Shown: one piece after another, positions 27,726 through 36,471 of the stretch
Layout of the letters: each line of letters starts with the position of its first letter
Position numbering within the stretch: position 1 is the first letter of the stretch
Assembly: GCA_021803085.1 (NCBI GenBank)
Contig: JAJZMD010000036.1
Span: 1 to 50,091 of the forward strand
DNA length: 50,091 nucleotides
DNA from: Actinomycetes bacterium
GTDB lineage: Bacteria; Actinomycetota; Acidimicrobiia; Acidimicrobiales; RAAP-2
Direction: 5' to 3'
The notes under the pieces: model-generated
Seen by the model: the letters and a program-made list of their open reading frames with translations, nothing else
The model's database searches: none
What the model was told of the DNA's origin: nothing
Program-made: the position numbers and the translations under genes

Positions 27726-28571
27726 TCAGCGACGGGGAAGCTGGTACGCCACACCGACGGCGGCCGGGCCGGAGTGGGTGCCGACGACGGGACCGAGGTC
27801 GGTGAGGACGAGCTCGTGGGCGACCTCAGCCTTACGCAGGCGATCGACGATTGCGTCGATGTCGGGGGCCGAGCCGTCGCATACCGCAAGGCGCTCGAGG
27901 GGTGCGTCGGCGACGACCTTCGCAGCCAGGTAGTCCAGCGCCCGCCCGCGGGTGCGCTGCCTGGACTCCTGCTCGACCACGCCGTCTCGAACCTCGATGA
28001 CCGGCTTGATGGAGAGGAGCGAGCCGAGAAGCGCCGCGGCGCCGCCGATGCGACCGCCACGCTGGAGGTGGTCGAGCGTGTCGAGGACTCCGAGCACGCG
28101 CGTGCGGGCCACGAGGTCGCGTGCGAGCGCGGCAGCCTGGTCGAGGGAAGCTCCGGTCGCAGCGAGCTCGGCCGTGGCGATGCACATGAGGCCCTGGCCC
28201 ATGGTGAGCGAGCGGGTGTCGACCACCACGACCGGCAACCGGCCCTCGAGCAGTGCGGTCCCGGCGAGAGCCGCCTGGTAGGTCGCCGAGACCCCTGACG
28301 AGAGCGTCAGGCAGAGGACGCCGGCGGCGCCGTCCGCCGCCGCGCGCTCGTACGCGCTCGTGAACGCCCCGGGTGGTGGGGCCGCGGTCTCTGGGAGCAC
28401 GGGTGAGGCTTCGCACCGGCGCCAGAACTCCGCGGGAGAGACGTCGCGCCGGTCCAGGAGCTCCTCGTCGCCGAAGCGGATGGTGAGCGGCACGACGTCG
28501 ATGCCGTAGCGGGCGGCGAGCTCGTCGGAAAGGTCGCACGCGCTGTCGGTGACGACCCGTACACCAGGCAA
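27726..28571 (-). CDS. DegV-family fatty-acid-binding protein
   Basis: A 281-aa protein with the DegV hallmarks: VRVVTDSACDLSDELAARYGIDVVPLTIRFGDEELLDR at the start, TAAPPPGAFTSAY, VLCLTLSSGVSATYQAA (the Ser-Gly-Thr/Ser fatty-acid head-group site) and VVVDTRSLTMGQGLM. LGVLDTLDHLQRGGRIGG and SIKPVIEVRDG follow. Family members bind free fatty acids and, as FakB, hand them to the FakA kinase; no fakA is visible here. Start TTG 28571 with GGAGGGAAG upstream is preferred over an unsupported long extension. Confidence 0.9.
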   Translation of the reverse strand: MPGVRVVTDSACDLSDELAARYGIDVVPLTIRFGDEELLDRRDVSPAEFWRRCEASPVLPETAAPPPGAFTSAYERAAADGAAGVLCLTLSSGVSATYQAALAGTALLEGRLPVVVVDTRSLTMGQGLMCIATAELAATGASLDQAAALARDLVARTRVLGVLDTLDHLQRGGRIGGAAALLGSLLSIKPVIEVRDGVVEQESRQRTRGRALDYLAAKVVADAPLERLAVCDGSAPDIDAIVDRLRKAEVAHELVLTDLGPVVGTHSGPAAVGVAYQLPRR

Positions 28572-28650
28572 TGCGCGCTTCCCTCCGACGTGCCGTGCTG
28601 GCTGTGCCAGACCAGCCCTGAACCCGCGCGGGTGCGCTGGCGCGAGCAAC

Positions 28651-30612
28651 CTAGCGCGGCAGCCGCCCCCGCAAGGACGTGCTCGTGCCGCCGACCCAGC
28701 GGCGCGCTCCCGGGTCGTCGTCGTTGTCGGCTTCGCCGCCTCCCGCCTGTTCCGCGGCGAACCGGACGGGGGCGACGTCTGCACGAGGGGCAGGGGGCGC
28801 CGACGCCCGAGGAGCGCGTGCGGCCCGCGGCGCACCTTCGGTCGGGCGCGCCGCGGAGGAAGAGTTGTCCGGGGTGCCAGGCGGCGGAACGATCCGGATG
28901 CGCGGCCCGGTGTTCACGGGCGTCCTCGTGTCGCCCCACGCGGCGCCGAGCCCGGCGCCCGAACCGACGTCCGATCTATCGAAGGACGGGGCCGCCGGGC
29001 CGGCGGTGCCGGCCGGCTCCCCGGCGAGGAACGAGAACGGCCGGCGGTGCCCCCCGAGCAGCGCGCCGACGCCGGCGTAGGTCGCGAAGCCGGCAGCGAC
29101 GGCGGCGACGACGCGGAGGAGCAGGCCAGCGCCGCGCTGGGAGCCGGACAGGTCGGACACGACGAGCACGACTGCGCCCATCACGATCGTCGCTCCGGCG
29201 GCGCGCCGCAGTGGCGCCCACGCACGCGGACCGCCGATGGCGCCGAGCCACCGGCGCAGGACGGCGATGCCCCAAGCCGCTGCGGCCGTGTAGGCGATCG
29301 ACAAGGAGAGCGCGAGCCCGCGCACCCCGAGCGGCCCGACGAGCGCGGCGGCGAAGACGACGTTCAGGCCGTTCTCCACCAGGTAGAGGTAGAACGCGGT
29401 CCTCGTCCGCTGCATCGCCTGCAGGACACGCACGACGTAGAGGAACGTGCAGAAACCCGGCAGACCGAGCGAGAACATCGCGAGCGCGGCCCCGGTCCTG
29501 TCGGTGCCGGCGGCCCGCGCGCTTCCGTGGCCGAGCAGGAGCGCCGCTGCCGGATGGGCCAGGATCAGCATGCCCACCGCCGCGGGCAGGATCACCGCGA
29601 GCGTGGCGCGGAGCCCGCCGGCGAGCTGCCGCTTGAACCCGACCTCGTCCCCCGTCGACCAGTGCTCGGCCAGCCCCGGCGTGACAGCGCTCATGATGGA
29701 GACCGCCACCACCGCGTACGGCATCTGCAAGAACGTGTACGCGTACGTGTAGGAGGAGACGGGCCCTGTGCCGCCGGCGCGGACGGCCAGCGCGAGCACG
29801 ACGTAGAGGGCCACCTGGTTCGCGACGACGAAGCCGAACGTCCAGCCTCCCAGGCGCATGACCGTGCGCACCGCCTCGTGCCGGGGCTCCCAGTGCCACC
29901 TGAGCCGTTCGAGCCCGATGCCGCGGAGGGCGGGCAGGAGCGCGAGCGCCTGGAGCAGCACGCCGGCGGTGGTGCCGATCCCGAGCAAGACGAGGTCGCC
30001 CGCGCTTCCCTGACCCCTTGCGACCTTCGGGACCAGGGAATGGAACCAGAGGAGCACAGCAATGACGACGACGTTGTTCACGATTGGGACCCACATCGGC
30101 GCGGCGAAGCGGCGACGCGTGTTCAACAGTGCCGCCATGAGGGAGATGAACCCGTAGAGGGCGACCTGCGGCACGAACCAGCGGAGCAGCGTCGAGGCGG
30201 CGGCCTTCTCCCTCGCGAGGCTCGCAGGCGACGCACCGGCGGCGTGACCGAACGCGGTGTACGCGCCGATCACCTGAGGCGCGATGACCCAGAACACGAG
30301 CGTCATGGCGACCAGGACCACGACGGCGGCGGTGGTGATGGCCGAGATCGCCCGCCACGCCTCCTGTTCGTCGCGCGTGGCGAGCCGGTCCACGAAAACC
30401 GGGATGAACGTCGCGGCGAGGACGCCGCCGAGCACGATGTCGTAGATCATGTTCGGCGTCGTGTTGGCGAGGTTGTGCGCGCCTGCGAGCGGCGTGAACC
30501 CGAGCGCGTAGGCAAGGGCGATGATGCGCAGGAGCCCGGTGAGACGCGAGACCGTCGTGCCCGCGGCCATCCAGACGGCGGCGCGCTGGAGGCGCCGGCC
30601 ATCCCGTGTCAT
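28651..30612 (-). CDS. murJ: Lipid II flippase MurJ (MviN)
   Basis: A 653-aa MOP-superfamily transporter that moves lipid II across the membrane. It begins AAVWMAAGTTVSRLTGLLRIIALAYALG and contains NTTPNMIYDIVLGGVLAATFIPVFVDRLATRD, the conserved MurJ first helices. About fourteen helices run to residue ~530. The last ~120 residues are hydrophilic, Pro/Ala/Arg-rich and disordered. Mycobacterial MurJ instead has a cytoplasmic pseudokinase that docks FhaA, so that module is absent. ATG 30612 overlaps the stop of the upstream gene by four bases (ATGA). Confidence 0.93.
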   Translation of the reverse strand: MTRDGRRLQRAAVWMAAGTTVSRLTGLLRIIALAYALGFTPLAGAHNLANTTPNMIYDIVLGGVLAATFIPVFVDRLATRDEQEAWRAISAITTAAVVVLVAMTLVFWVIAPQVIGAYTAFGHAAGASPASLAREKAAASTLLRWFVPQVALYGFISLMAALLNTRRRFAAPMWVPIVNNVVVIAVLLWFHSLVPKVARGQGSAGDLVLLGIGTTAGVLLQALALLPALRGIGLERLRWHWEPRHEAVRTVMRLGGWTFGFVVANQVALYVVLALAVRAGGTGPVSSYTYAYTFLQMPYAVVAVSIMSAVTPGLAEHWSTGDEVGFKRQLAGGLRATLAVILPAAVGMLILAHPAAALLLGHGSARAAGTDRTGAALAMFSLGLPGFCTFLYVVRVLQAMQRTRTAFYLYLVENGLNVVFAAALVGPLGVRGLALSLSIAYTAAAAWGIAVLRRWLGAIGGPRAWAPLRRAAGATIVMGAVVLVVSDLSGSQRGAGLLLRVVAAVAAGFATYAGVGALLGGHRRPFSFLAGEPAGTAGPAAPSFDRSDVGSGAGLGAAWGDTRTPVNTGPRIRIVPPPGTPDNSSSAARPTEGAPRAARAPRASAPPAPRADVAPVRFAAEQAGGGEADNDDDPGARRWVGGTSTSLRGRLPR

Positions 30613-32822
30613 GGCGCGGTCGCTCGGCGCCCGAGCTCGTCGGCGCGCCGGAGCCGGCGTTTGCGCCGGCCCGACCTCCAGGTGCGAGCCCACCAGACGA
30701 GGAGGACAGCGAGCGCGACCACGGTCAGCACGACGCCGGCGACCGACGTGGCCGTCGAGCGCACCGTGATGAGGCCGCGCGCGATGACGAGGCGCCCGTT
30801 GGGGGACGTGAACGTGACGTCGAGCGGGGAGTCGCCGGAGGTGCGGGCGAGGACGTCCACGCGCGAGACGTTGGTCGCATGGTCCAGCCGCACCGTACGG
30901 CGGCTGCTCCTGGGGGAGAGGACGAACTTGTTCCCGCTGACCGAGAGCGTTCCGATCACCGTGTACGGCGCTCCTGACTCGATCGTGACGGGGATCCACC
31001 CTGTGCGCGCCGTGAGCGTGACCGTGGACTTCTGGAAGGTGATGAGTCCGAGCTGTGCCTGGAGCGCGTGCTCGAACGCGGCCACACCGGCGGCCTGGCG
31101 ACGGGGCGTGAGGTCCTCGGCCTCCGTGGCAAGGAGCATGTCGTCGAGCTCGGAGACGACCGAGGGGTGCCCCGGCACGGCTCCGTCGAAGTTGCTGAGG
31201 CGCACTCGCGCTCGAGACACGGCCCGAGCGAGCGTGCGCCCGAAGACGGGTGCCGAGCTCGGGGCGGCCAGCTGGCGTGCGCCGTCGGCGGTGACCGACG
31301 CGAAGAAGTGGGAGAGCGTCACCGGTTCGACGACGGGGTTCTGCGAGAGGCTGCCGAGGAGCACGTGGGTGAACACGGGGTTCGGGATCCAGCGGGCGGG
31401 GGGCAATGCGACCATGCCGCGCACCGCGGCTGTGTTGGGCCGCTCGAAATGCACCATCGCGAGGTCGGCCAGGAGCTGGGTGGCGGCGAGCGCGGGGTCA
31501 TTGCGGAGGGAGGTGAACTGTCCGTCGAGCCAGGTGTCCGTCACCGCCGCCTGGGCCGCCGCCGGGACCGATCCCGGAGCCGACGCGGACGACCCCTGGG
31601 CCGCCGCCGGGACCGATCCCGGAGCCGACGCGGACGACCCTCCGTGGGAGAGGGTGAGCGTGAAGGTAGAGGCCCAGGTTCCGGCGCTTGTGGCATTCGG
31701 TGTGGAGGCAAGGTTGACGTCGGGGAGCACGAGCTGGTTCGCGCCGACCGTTGCGAGCCCGGTGGCGATGTCGTCGCCCACAAGTCCGCGCTGGACCCAT
31801 GGCGATGGCCCGGGCGCCGTCACCACGTGAAAATGGCGGAGGACTGTCGCGCCGGCAGCCATCTGGGCGACGATCTCGGTGGGCTCCCCCGCGCCGGCGA
31901 GCGCGCCGAGGGCGACGGGGACGTAGGGGCTCGCCAGCACCTCGTCCGACGTGTGGTTCGTGGAGAGGAGGGCGAGCATTGCGTCCGCTGCCCGCCCCCC
32001 CGGTCCAGCGCGTGCAAGCGCCTGCAGGGTCTCGGGCGACACGTCGAGCGTGACCGGCACCGCGGACGAACGGAGCTGGGCGATCGTCGCCTCCAATGCC
32101 GACGTGTCGGCGGCGCCCGGGGGCACGATGCCGTCGGTCGGTCCTGAGGGGTGTGGAGAGAGCGAGACGGGAGTGTCGATCGGCACGATCCAGCTGAGCT
32201 CGAGCGGGTGCGCGCTCCTTCCCGCCACATAGGTGAGGAAGGTGGTGAAGCGGTGCAGCACCTTGCCGGTCGACCCCTGGAGCTCGACGACCACCGGGTA
32301 CACCCCTGTGCATGTCCCGGCTCCTGTGGGGGGGGCGCAGGCAAGGCCGAGGCGGGTGCCCGTGGCGGTCGAGGCCGTCTGGACGACAGGCAGATCGAGG
32401 GACGCCGCCGCAGCGCCGCGGGGGTGCGGCTCGAGGCTGTCGTACGGGATCGGCGTGATCGACGTCAACGGGCTGCCCCGCGGGCCGTTGCGCACCACGT
32501 CCTTGAAGGCGTACCGGCTGCGGAGGCGGGGGTAGAGGATCACCTCGACCGTCGCGCCGGCGGGTGCTCCGCGGGCGGTGAGCGCGAGGTAGAAGAGTGC
32601 CGGTGGGGCGGAGCCCCCCGACTTCGGCGCCTTCGGGGCGACGACCCATTCGGACTGGGCGTCGAGCACGAACGCTCCAGGGGCGGGTCGCGCGTGCGCG
32701 GCACGGAGCTGGCCGCCTGCCTCGACGCTGCCGATCGCGCCCACGGCCAGGATGGCGAGGAGGATGAGCGAGCCCGCGACCAAGGCCCGGGAGGGCGCGC
32801 GTTCGCCCCGGCGGTCCCTCAT
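30609..32822 (-). CDS. DUF6049-like secreted, C-terminally anchored protein
   Basis: A 737-aa protein in the Rv3909 position directly before murJ. It has an N-terminal hydrophobic segment (ALVAGSLILLAILAVGAIGSVEA) acting as a signal or anchor. A large Ala/Thr/Ser/Pro-rich extracytoplasmic region contains ELSWIVPIDTPVSLSP and a polysaccharide-deacetylase-like mid part without visible metal ligands. A single C-terminal helix (SVAGVVLTVVALAVLLVWWA) and a basic tail RSGRRKRRLRR complete it. Co-translation with MurJ suggests a cell-wall role; the biochemical function is not known. ATG 32822 is used; the frame is open to GTG 32831. Confidence 0.8.
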   Translation of the reverse strand: MRDRRGERAPSRALVAGSLILLAILAVGAIGSVEAGGQLRAAHARPAPGAFVLDAQSEWVVAPKAPKSGGSAPPALFYLALTARGAPAGATVEVILYPRLRSRYAFKDVVRNGPRGSPLTSITPIPYDSLEPHPRGAAAASLDLPVVQTASTATGTRLGLACAPPTGAGTCTGVYPVVVELQGSTGKVLHRFTTFLTYVAGRSAHPLELSWIVPIDTPVSLSPHPSGPTDGIVPPGAADTSALEATIAQLRSSAVPVTLDVSPETLQALARAGPGGRAADAMLALLSTNHTSDEVLASPYVPVALGALAGAGEPTEIVAQMAAGATVLRHFHVVTAPGPSPWVQRGLVGDDIATGLATVGANQLVLPDVNLASTPNATSAGTWASTFTLTLSHGGSSASAPGSVPAAAQGSSASAPGSVPAAAQAAVTDTWLDGQFTSLRNDPALAATQLLADLAMVHFERPNTAAVRGMVALPPARWIPNPVFTHVLLGSLSQNPVVEPVTLSHFFASVTADGARQLAAPSSAPVFGRTLARAVSRARVRLSNFDGAVPGHPSVVSELDDMLLATEAEDLTPRRQAAGVAAFEHALQAQLGLITFQKSTVTLTARTGWIPVTIESGAPYTVIGTLSVSGNKFVLSPRSSRRTVRLDHATNVSRVDVLARTSGDSPLDVTFTSPNGRLVIARGLITVRSTATSVAGVVLTVVALAVLLVWWARTWRSGRRKRRLRRADELGRRATAP
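31551..31640 (-). repeat. 45-bp direct duplication in the DUF6049-like gene
   Basis: Two 45-base copies (starting at 31551 and 31596, almost identical) encode the peptide GSSASAPGSVPAAAQ twice. The duplication keeps the frame and lies in a low-complexity loop of the extracytoplasmic part. Confidence 0.9.
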
Positions 32823-32884
32823 CGACACCACATGACGCTACTTCGCACGCTTCGATGCGGCGTCGCAGCCGCGGAGTTGGAGCG

Positions 32885-32951
32885 CCCGGCAGCGGCCCGG
32901 CAGCGGCCCAGGCAGCGGCCCGGCAGCGGCCCAGCAGCGGCCCAGGCAGCG
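32885..32951. repeat. 11-12 bp tandem repeat upstream of pcnA
   Basis: Six copies of CCCGGCAGCGG, some with one inserted or changed base, fill the divergent spacer between the DUF6049-like gene and pcnA. The repeats end about 35 bases before the pcnA start. No coding function is likely. Confidence 0.85.
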
Positions 32952-32985
32952 ATGGGATGGTGCAGCCCGGCAGTACGGTGGGCCG

Positions 32986-34449
32986 GTGCAGTCGCCCACC
33001 GTTCCCGAGCGGTTCCGCTCGCTCGTCGACGCCACTTCGTCGTTGGCCGAACGGTTCCGCAACAAGGGCCATCGCATCTACCTCGTGGGTGGCTCGGTGC
33101 GCGATGCGCTCGTCGAGCGGCATCCGCCGAGCGCGCCCGTGACCGGGGGCGCCGATGCCGGTGACACCCACACCGGGGAGGGGGCCGGTGCCAAGAGCGA
33201 CTACGACCTCACGACCGACGCCCGCCCCGACGTGATCGAACGCGTCGTGCGGGGTTGGGCGGACGCCGTGTGGACTCAGGGCAAGCGGTTCGGAACCATC
33301 GGGTGTTCGGCGGGGGGGAGGACCTACGAGATCACCACCCACCGGGCTGAGGTGTACCGCCCGGATTCGCGCAAGCCCGAAGTCCGCTTCGGCGACGACG
33401 TCGAGACCGACCTCTCGCGGCGAGACTTCACCGTGAACGCGATGGCGCTGGAGCTGCCGGATCTCCGGCTGGTCGACCCGTTCGACGGGCTCGCAGACCT
33501 CGCCGCCCGCCGGCTGCGGACTCCTCTCGACCCCGAGGTCTCCTTCGGTGACGATCCGTTGCGCATGCTGCGCGCCGCCCGCTTCGCGGCCGCATACGAG
33601 CTGGTGCCCGACGTTGCGCTGGTGGCCGCGGTGGAGAAGGGCCGTCACCGACTCTCGATCGTGTCGGCCGAGCGCATTCGCGACGAGCTCGACAAGATCC
33701 TCGTCCTCCCCGCTCCCGCGCCGTCCCGGGCGCTGCGCTTCGCGGTGGAGACCGGTCTCGCGGACGAGTTCCTGCCGGAGCTACCAGCCCTCCGCCTCGA
33801 GCAGGACCCGGTCCACCGCCACAAGGACGTGCTCGCCCATACCCTCGCCGTCGTCGACAAGACGTCCCCGGATCTTCCGCTCCGGCTCGCGGCGCTCTTC
33901 CACGACGTGGGTAAGCCGCGCACCAGAGCGATCGGTCCCGAGGGCGTCACGTTTCATCATCACGACGTCGTGGGGGCGCGGATGACCCGCCAGCGCATGG
34001 AGGCGCTGCGCTATCCGAAGGACCTCGCCGACCTGGTGGCTGAGCTCGTCGAGCTGCACCTCCGCTTCCACACCTACCGGCTTGGGTGGAGCGACCGCGC
34101 CGTCCGTCGCTACGTGCGTGACGCGGGTGTGCTACTGGGTCGCCTCAACGAGCTCACGCGCGCCGACTGCACGACGCGCAACGAGGCAAAGGCGCGTGCA
34201 CTGTCCCGCCGCATGGACGAGCTCGAGCGCCGGATGGCGGAGCTGCGCAAGAAGGAAGAGCTCGACGCGATCCGTCCGGACCTGAACGGGACACAGGTGA
34301 TGGCACGCCTCGGGGTCCCGCCTGGCCCAGTCGTCGGCGAGGCGCTCGCGTACCTGTTGGAGCTCAGGCTCGACGAGGGTCCGCTCGGAGAGGAGGAGGC
34401 CGGTCACCGGCTCGACCGGTGGTGGGCCGACCGGGGCAGCAGGGTCTGA
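32986..34449 (+). CDS. CCA tRNA nucleotidyltransferase / PcnA family
   Basis: A 487-aa class II nucleotidyltransferase. The head domain has IYLVGGSVRDALV, DYDLTTDA (metal Asp pair), GTIGCSAGGRTYEITTHRAE, and RRDFTVNAMALEL. An RNA-binding region contains DDPLRMLRAARFAA, and the HD domain contains HTLAVVDKT...ALFHDVGKPRTR...FHHHDVVGARM. It adds or repairs the tRNA 3' CCA end. A Gly/Thr-rich insertion (residues ~45-65) separates the GGSVRD and DYD motifs. Start GTG 32986. It converges with ino1, the stops being nine bases apart. Confidence 0.93.
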   Translation: MQSPTVPERFRSLVDATSSLAERFRNKGHRIYLVGGSVRDALVERHPPSAPVTGGADAGDTHTGEGAGAKSDYDLTTDARPDVIERVVRGWADAVWTQGKRFGTIGCSAGGRTYEITTHRAEVYRPDSRKPEVRFGDDVETDLSRRDFTVNAMALELPDLRLVDPFDGLADLAARRLRTPLDPEVSFGDDPLRMLRAARFAAAYELVPDVALVAAVEKGRHRLSIVSAERIRDELDKILVLPAPAPSRALRFAVETGLADEFLPELPALRLEQDPVHRHKDVLAHTLAVVDKTSPDLPLRLAALFHDVGKPRTRAIGPEGVTFHHHDVVGARMTRQRMEALRYPKDLADLVAELVELHLRFHTYRLGWSDRAVRRYVRDAGVLLGRLNELTRADCTTRNEAKARALSRRMDELERRMAELRKKEELDAIRPDLNGTQVMARLGVPPGPVVGEALAYLLELRLDEGPLGEEEAGHRLDRWWADRGSRV

Positions 34450-34458
34450 GGTCTCGGG

Positions 34459-35556
34459 TCAGTCCGCCGGCCAACGGGGGCCGGGATCGCCCGCGGCGAA
34501 CGCCTCGACCAGTTTCCGGGCATCGTCATCGTGGTACTGGACCGGCGGCGACTTCATGAAGTAGGACGAGGGGCCGACGAGCGGGCCGCCGATGCCCCGG
34601 TCGAGGGCGAGCTTGGCGCAGCGCACGGCGTCGATGATCACGCCGGCGGAGTTCGGCGAGTCCCAGACCTCGAGCTTGAGCTCCAGGTTCAGCGGGACGT
34701 CGCCGAAGTTCCGGCCCTCCATTCGGATGTACGCCCACTTGCGGTCCGCGAGCCACGGCACGTGGTCTGAGGGCCCGATGTGGACGTCGTCGGCAGGGAG
34801 CACGGTGTGCTCGATCTGGCTCGTGACGGCCTGGGTCTTCGACACCCTCTTCGACTCGAGACGGTCCCGCTCGAGCATGTTCCGGAAGTCCATGTTCCCT
34901 CCCACGTTCAGCTGGTACGTGCGGTCGAGCACGAGCCCCCGGTCCTCGAAGAGCCGCGTGAGCACCCGGTGAACGATGGTGGAACCGACCTGGCTCTTGA
35001 TGTCGTCTCCCACGACGGGCACGCCTGCCGCAGAGAAGCGGCGCGCCCAGGTGGGGTCAGACGCGATGAACACGGGGATCGCGTTCACGAAAGCGACCTT
35101 CGCATCGAGACAGGCTTGCGCGTAGTGCGTCTGCGCCTGCTCCGACCCGACCGGCAGGTACGCAACCAGCACGTCGGCCTCCGCCTCGCGTAGAGCCGCC
35201 GCGACGTCGACGGGCCGCGCGGGCGATTCTTCGACCACCTCGCGGTAGTAGCGACCGAGGCCGTCGAGGGTCGGGCCGCGCTGGACGGTCACGCCGAGAT
35301 CGCCGACCTCCGCGAAGCGCATCGTGTTGTTCTGCCCCGTGAAGATCGCCTTTCCGAGGTCCATGCCCACCTTCGACGCATCGACGTCGAACGCGACGAC
35401 CGGCACCAGATCCCGGACGTGGTAGCCGCCGAGCACGACGTGCATGAGCCCGGGGACCAGGTCGTCTTCCGCGGCGTCCCGGTAGTACGCGATGCCCTGC
35501 ACGAGCGAGCTGGCGCAGTTGCCCACGCCGGCGATGGCGACTCGGACGCTGCTCAT
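34459..35556 (-). CDS. ino1: Inositol-3-phosphate synthase
   Basis: Converts glucose 6-phosphate to myo-inositol 3-phosphate using NAD, the first step to phosphatidylinositol and mycothiol in Actinobacteria. The 365-aa protein has the Rossmann start [67 protein letters not shown] and [22 protein letters not shown], all typical of the actinobacterial/archaeal MIPS. A GGAGGAGACGACCG ribosome site precedes ATG 35556. It lies 74 bases downstream of a PadR regulator gene on the same strand, as in M. tuberculosis Rv0047c-Rv0046c. Confidence 0.96.
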   Translation of the reverse strand: MSSVRVAIAGVGNCASSLVQGIAYYRDAAEDDLVPGLMHVVLGGYHVRDLVPVVAFDVDASKVGMDLGKAIFTGQNNTMRFAEVGDLGVTVQRGPTLDGLGRYYREVVEESPARPVDVAAALREAEADVLVAYLPVGSEQAQTHYAQACLDAKVAFVNAIPVFIASDPTWARRFSAAGVPVVGDDIKSQVGSTIVHRVLTRLFEDRGLVLDRTYQLNVGGNMDFRNMLERDRLESKRVSKTQAVTSQIEHTVLPADDVHIGPSDHVPWLADRKWAYIRMEGRNFGDVPLNLELKLEVWDSPNSAGVIIDAVRCAKLALDRGIGGPLVGPSSYFMKSPPVQYHDDDARKLVEAFAAGDPGPRWPAD

Positions 35557-35630
35557 CGGTCGTCTCCTCCCTGTTCTTCCTTCTCAGTGCTGAGTGCCGA
35601 GGTGATTCGAGGTCGCAAGCGCGGGCCCCG

Positions 35631-36281
35631 TCATCCGGCGACGTGGCTGGTCGCATGAGCGGCGGCGCCCGCCGCCCGCTCCGCCTCGAGCAGGCGGTCG
35701 AGCCACCGGACGTCGTTCACGAGCGCGTCTGCCGCGTGCTCGACGACCGAGCGCGCGTAGACGTCGAGCGTGCGGTCGTCACCCGCGGCGCGGACCTCGG
35801 CGAGTCGCTCGGCGAGCTGGCTCCTGCGACGCTCGAGCAGCGCGATGCGCGCGGGAGACGGCATGTGCCGAGCGAAGGCGAGACGGAGCCCGAAGCTCCG
35901 CTGGTCGTCGACCGCGCCCGGCCCCGCGAGGAGGTCCGCGAAGAGCGCCCGGCCCGGGTCGGTGATGCGGTAGACCTTGCGCGAGCGGCGTCCCCGCGGG
36001 CGCTTCGTGGCGTGCCGCCGTGCGCGGAGCACCGCCAGCTCTCCAGAGAGCGAGCCGGTCGGCGGGACCGGCTCGAGCGAGGCCTCCGGAGCGCCGGGGG
36101 CCTCGACGGCCGCGACGGCCTCGACGGCGCCCGCGGCCTCGAGCCTCGCCAGCGCAGGGTAGAGGGAGCCGAACGAGACGTTCGCCAGAAGCCCGAGCCC
36201 GCCCCGCAGCTGTCGCCGGATCTCGTAGCCGTGCAGGTCGCCGCGCTCTTCGAGCAGCCCGAGGATTGCCAGGTCCAACAT
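35631..36281 (-). CDS. PadR-family transcriptional regulator
   Basis: A 216-aa protein with a PadR winged helix: LDLAILGLLEERGDLHGYEIRRQLRGGLGLLANVSFGSLYPALARLEAAGAVEA. A ~40-residue insertion follows, then the wing KVYRITDPGRALFADLLAG, and an antiparallel C-terminal dimerisation helix pair. It is probably autoregulated through the palindrome immediately upstream (36299-36323) and co-transcribed with ino1, so inositol synthesis is the likely target. The inserted Ala/Glu/Val-rich segment between helix 3 and the wing is unusual. Confidence 0.92.
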   Translation of the reverse strand: MLDLAILGLLEERGDLHGYEIRRQLRGGLGLLANVSFGSLYPALARLEAAGAVEAVAAVEAPGAPEASLEPVPPTGSLSGELAVLRARRHATKRPRGRRSRKVYRITDPGRALFADLLAGPGAVDDQRSFGLRLAFARHMPSPARIALLERRRSQLAERLAEVRAAGDDRTLDVYARSVVEHAADALVNDVRWLDRLLEAERAAGAAAHATSHVAG

Positions 36282-36298
36282 ATTCGGCAGTGACTCTA

Positions 36299-36323
36299 TC
36301 GCTATATCGAGGCGATATAGCGA
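36299..36323. promoter_or_regulatory. Palindromic operator upstream of padR-ino1
   Basis: TCGCTATATCG-AGG-CGATATAGCGA: perfect 11-base arms with a three-base centre, AT-rich in a very GC-rich setting, 18 bases before the PadR start. PadR proteins commonly bind such dyads overlapping their own promoter, so this is the probable PadR operator. Confidence 0.75.
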
Positions 36324-36356
36324 AGCGCGCGCCTGTCGGCGGGGGGGCCGTCCGGG

Positions 36357-36459
36357 CGGCCGGGGCCGCCTGGGGCGGGGCGCAGGTCCGAGGTCCGGCC
36401 GGGGCCGCCTGGGGCGGGGTGCAGGTCCGAGGTCCGGCCGGGGCCGCCTGGGGCGGGGG
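36357..36459. repeat. 39-bp tandem repeat in the padR-DUF5318 spacer
   Basis: About 2.6 copies of a 39-base unit starting CGGCCGGGGCCGCCTGGGGC (copies begin at 36357, 36396 and 36435). It lies between the PadR operator and the start of the DUF5318 gene, so copy number could affect the divergent promoters. Confidence 0.9.
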
Positions 36460-36471
36460 TAGCCTCTGGGG

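Noticed and set aside
30613..30999. N-terminal extension of the murJ frame
   Set aside because: It overlaps the end of the upstream gene; ATG 30612 with the ATGA overlap and first membrane helix is the natural start.
28549..31830. 1093-aa plus-strand open frame
   Set aside because: It is antisense to murJ and the DUF6049-like gene; Arg/Glu/His-rich and without family resemblance.
31498..33648. 716-aa minus-strand frame spanning pcnA
   Set aside because: It runs antisense to pcnA and in the wrong frame of the DUF6049-like gene; no motif.
33953..33975. CGTTTCAT-type sequence considered as another parS
   Set aside because: It lacks the GTGAAAC right half and lies in the pcnA HD-domain codons (FHHHD).
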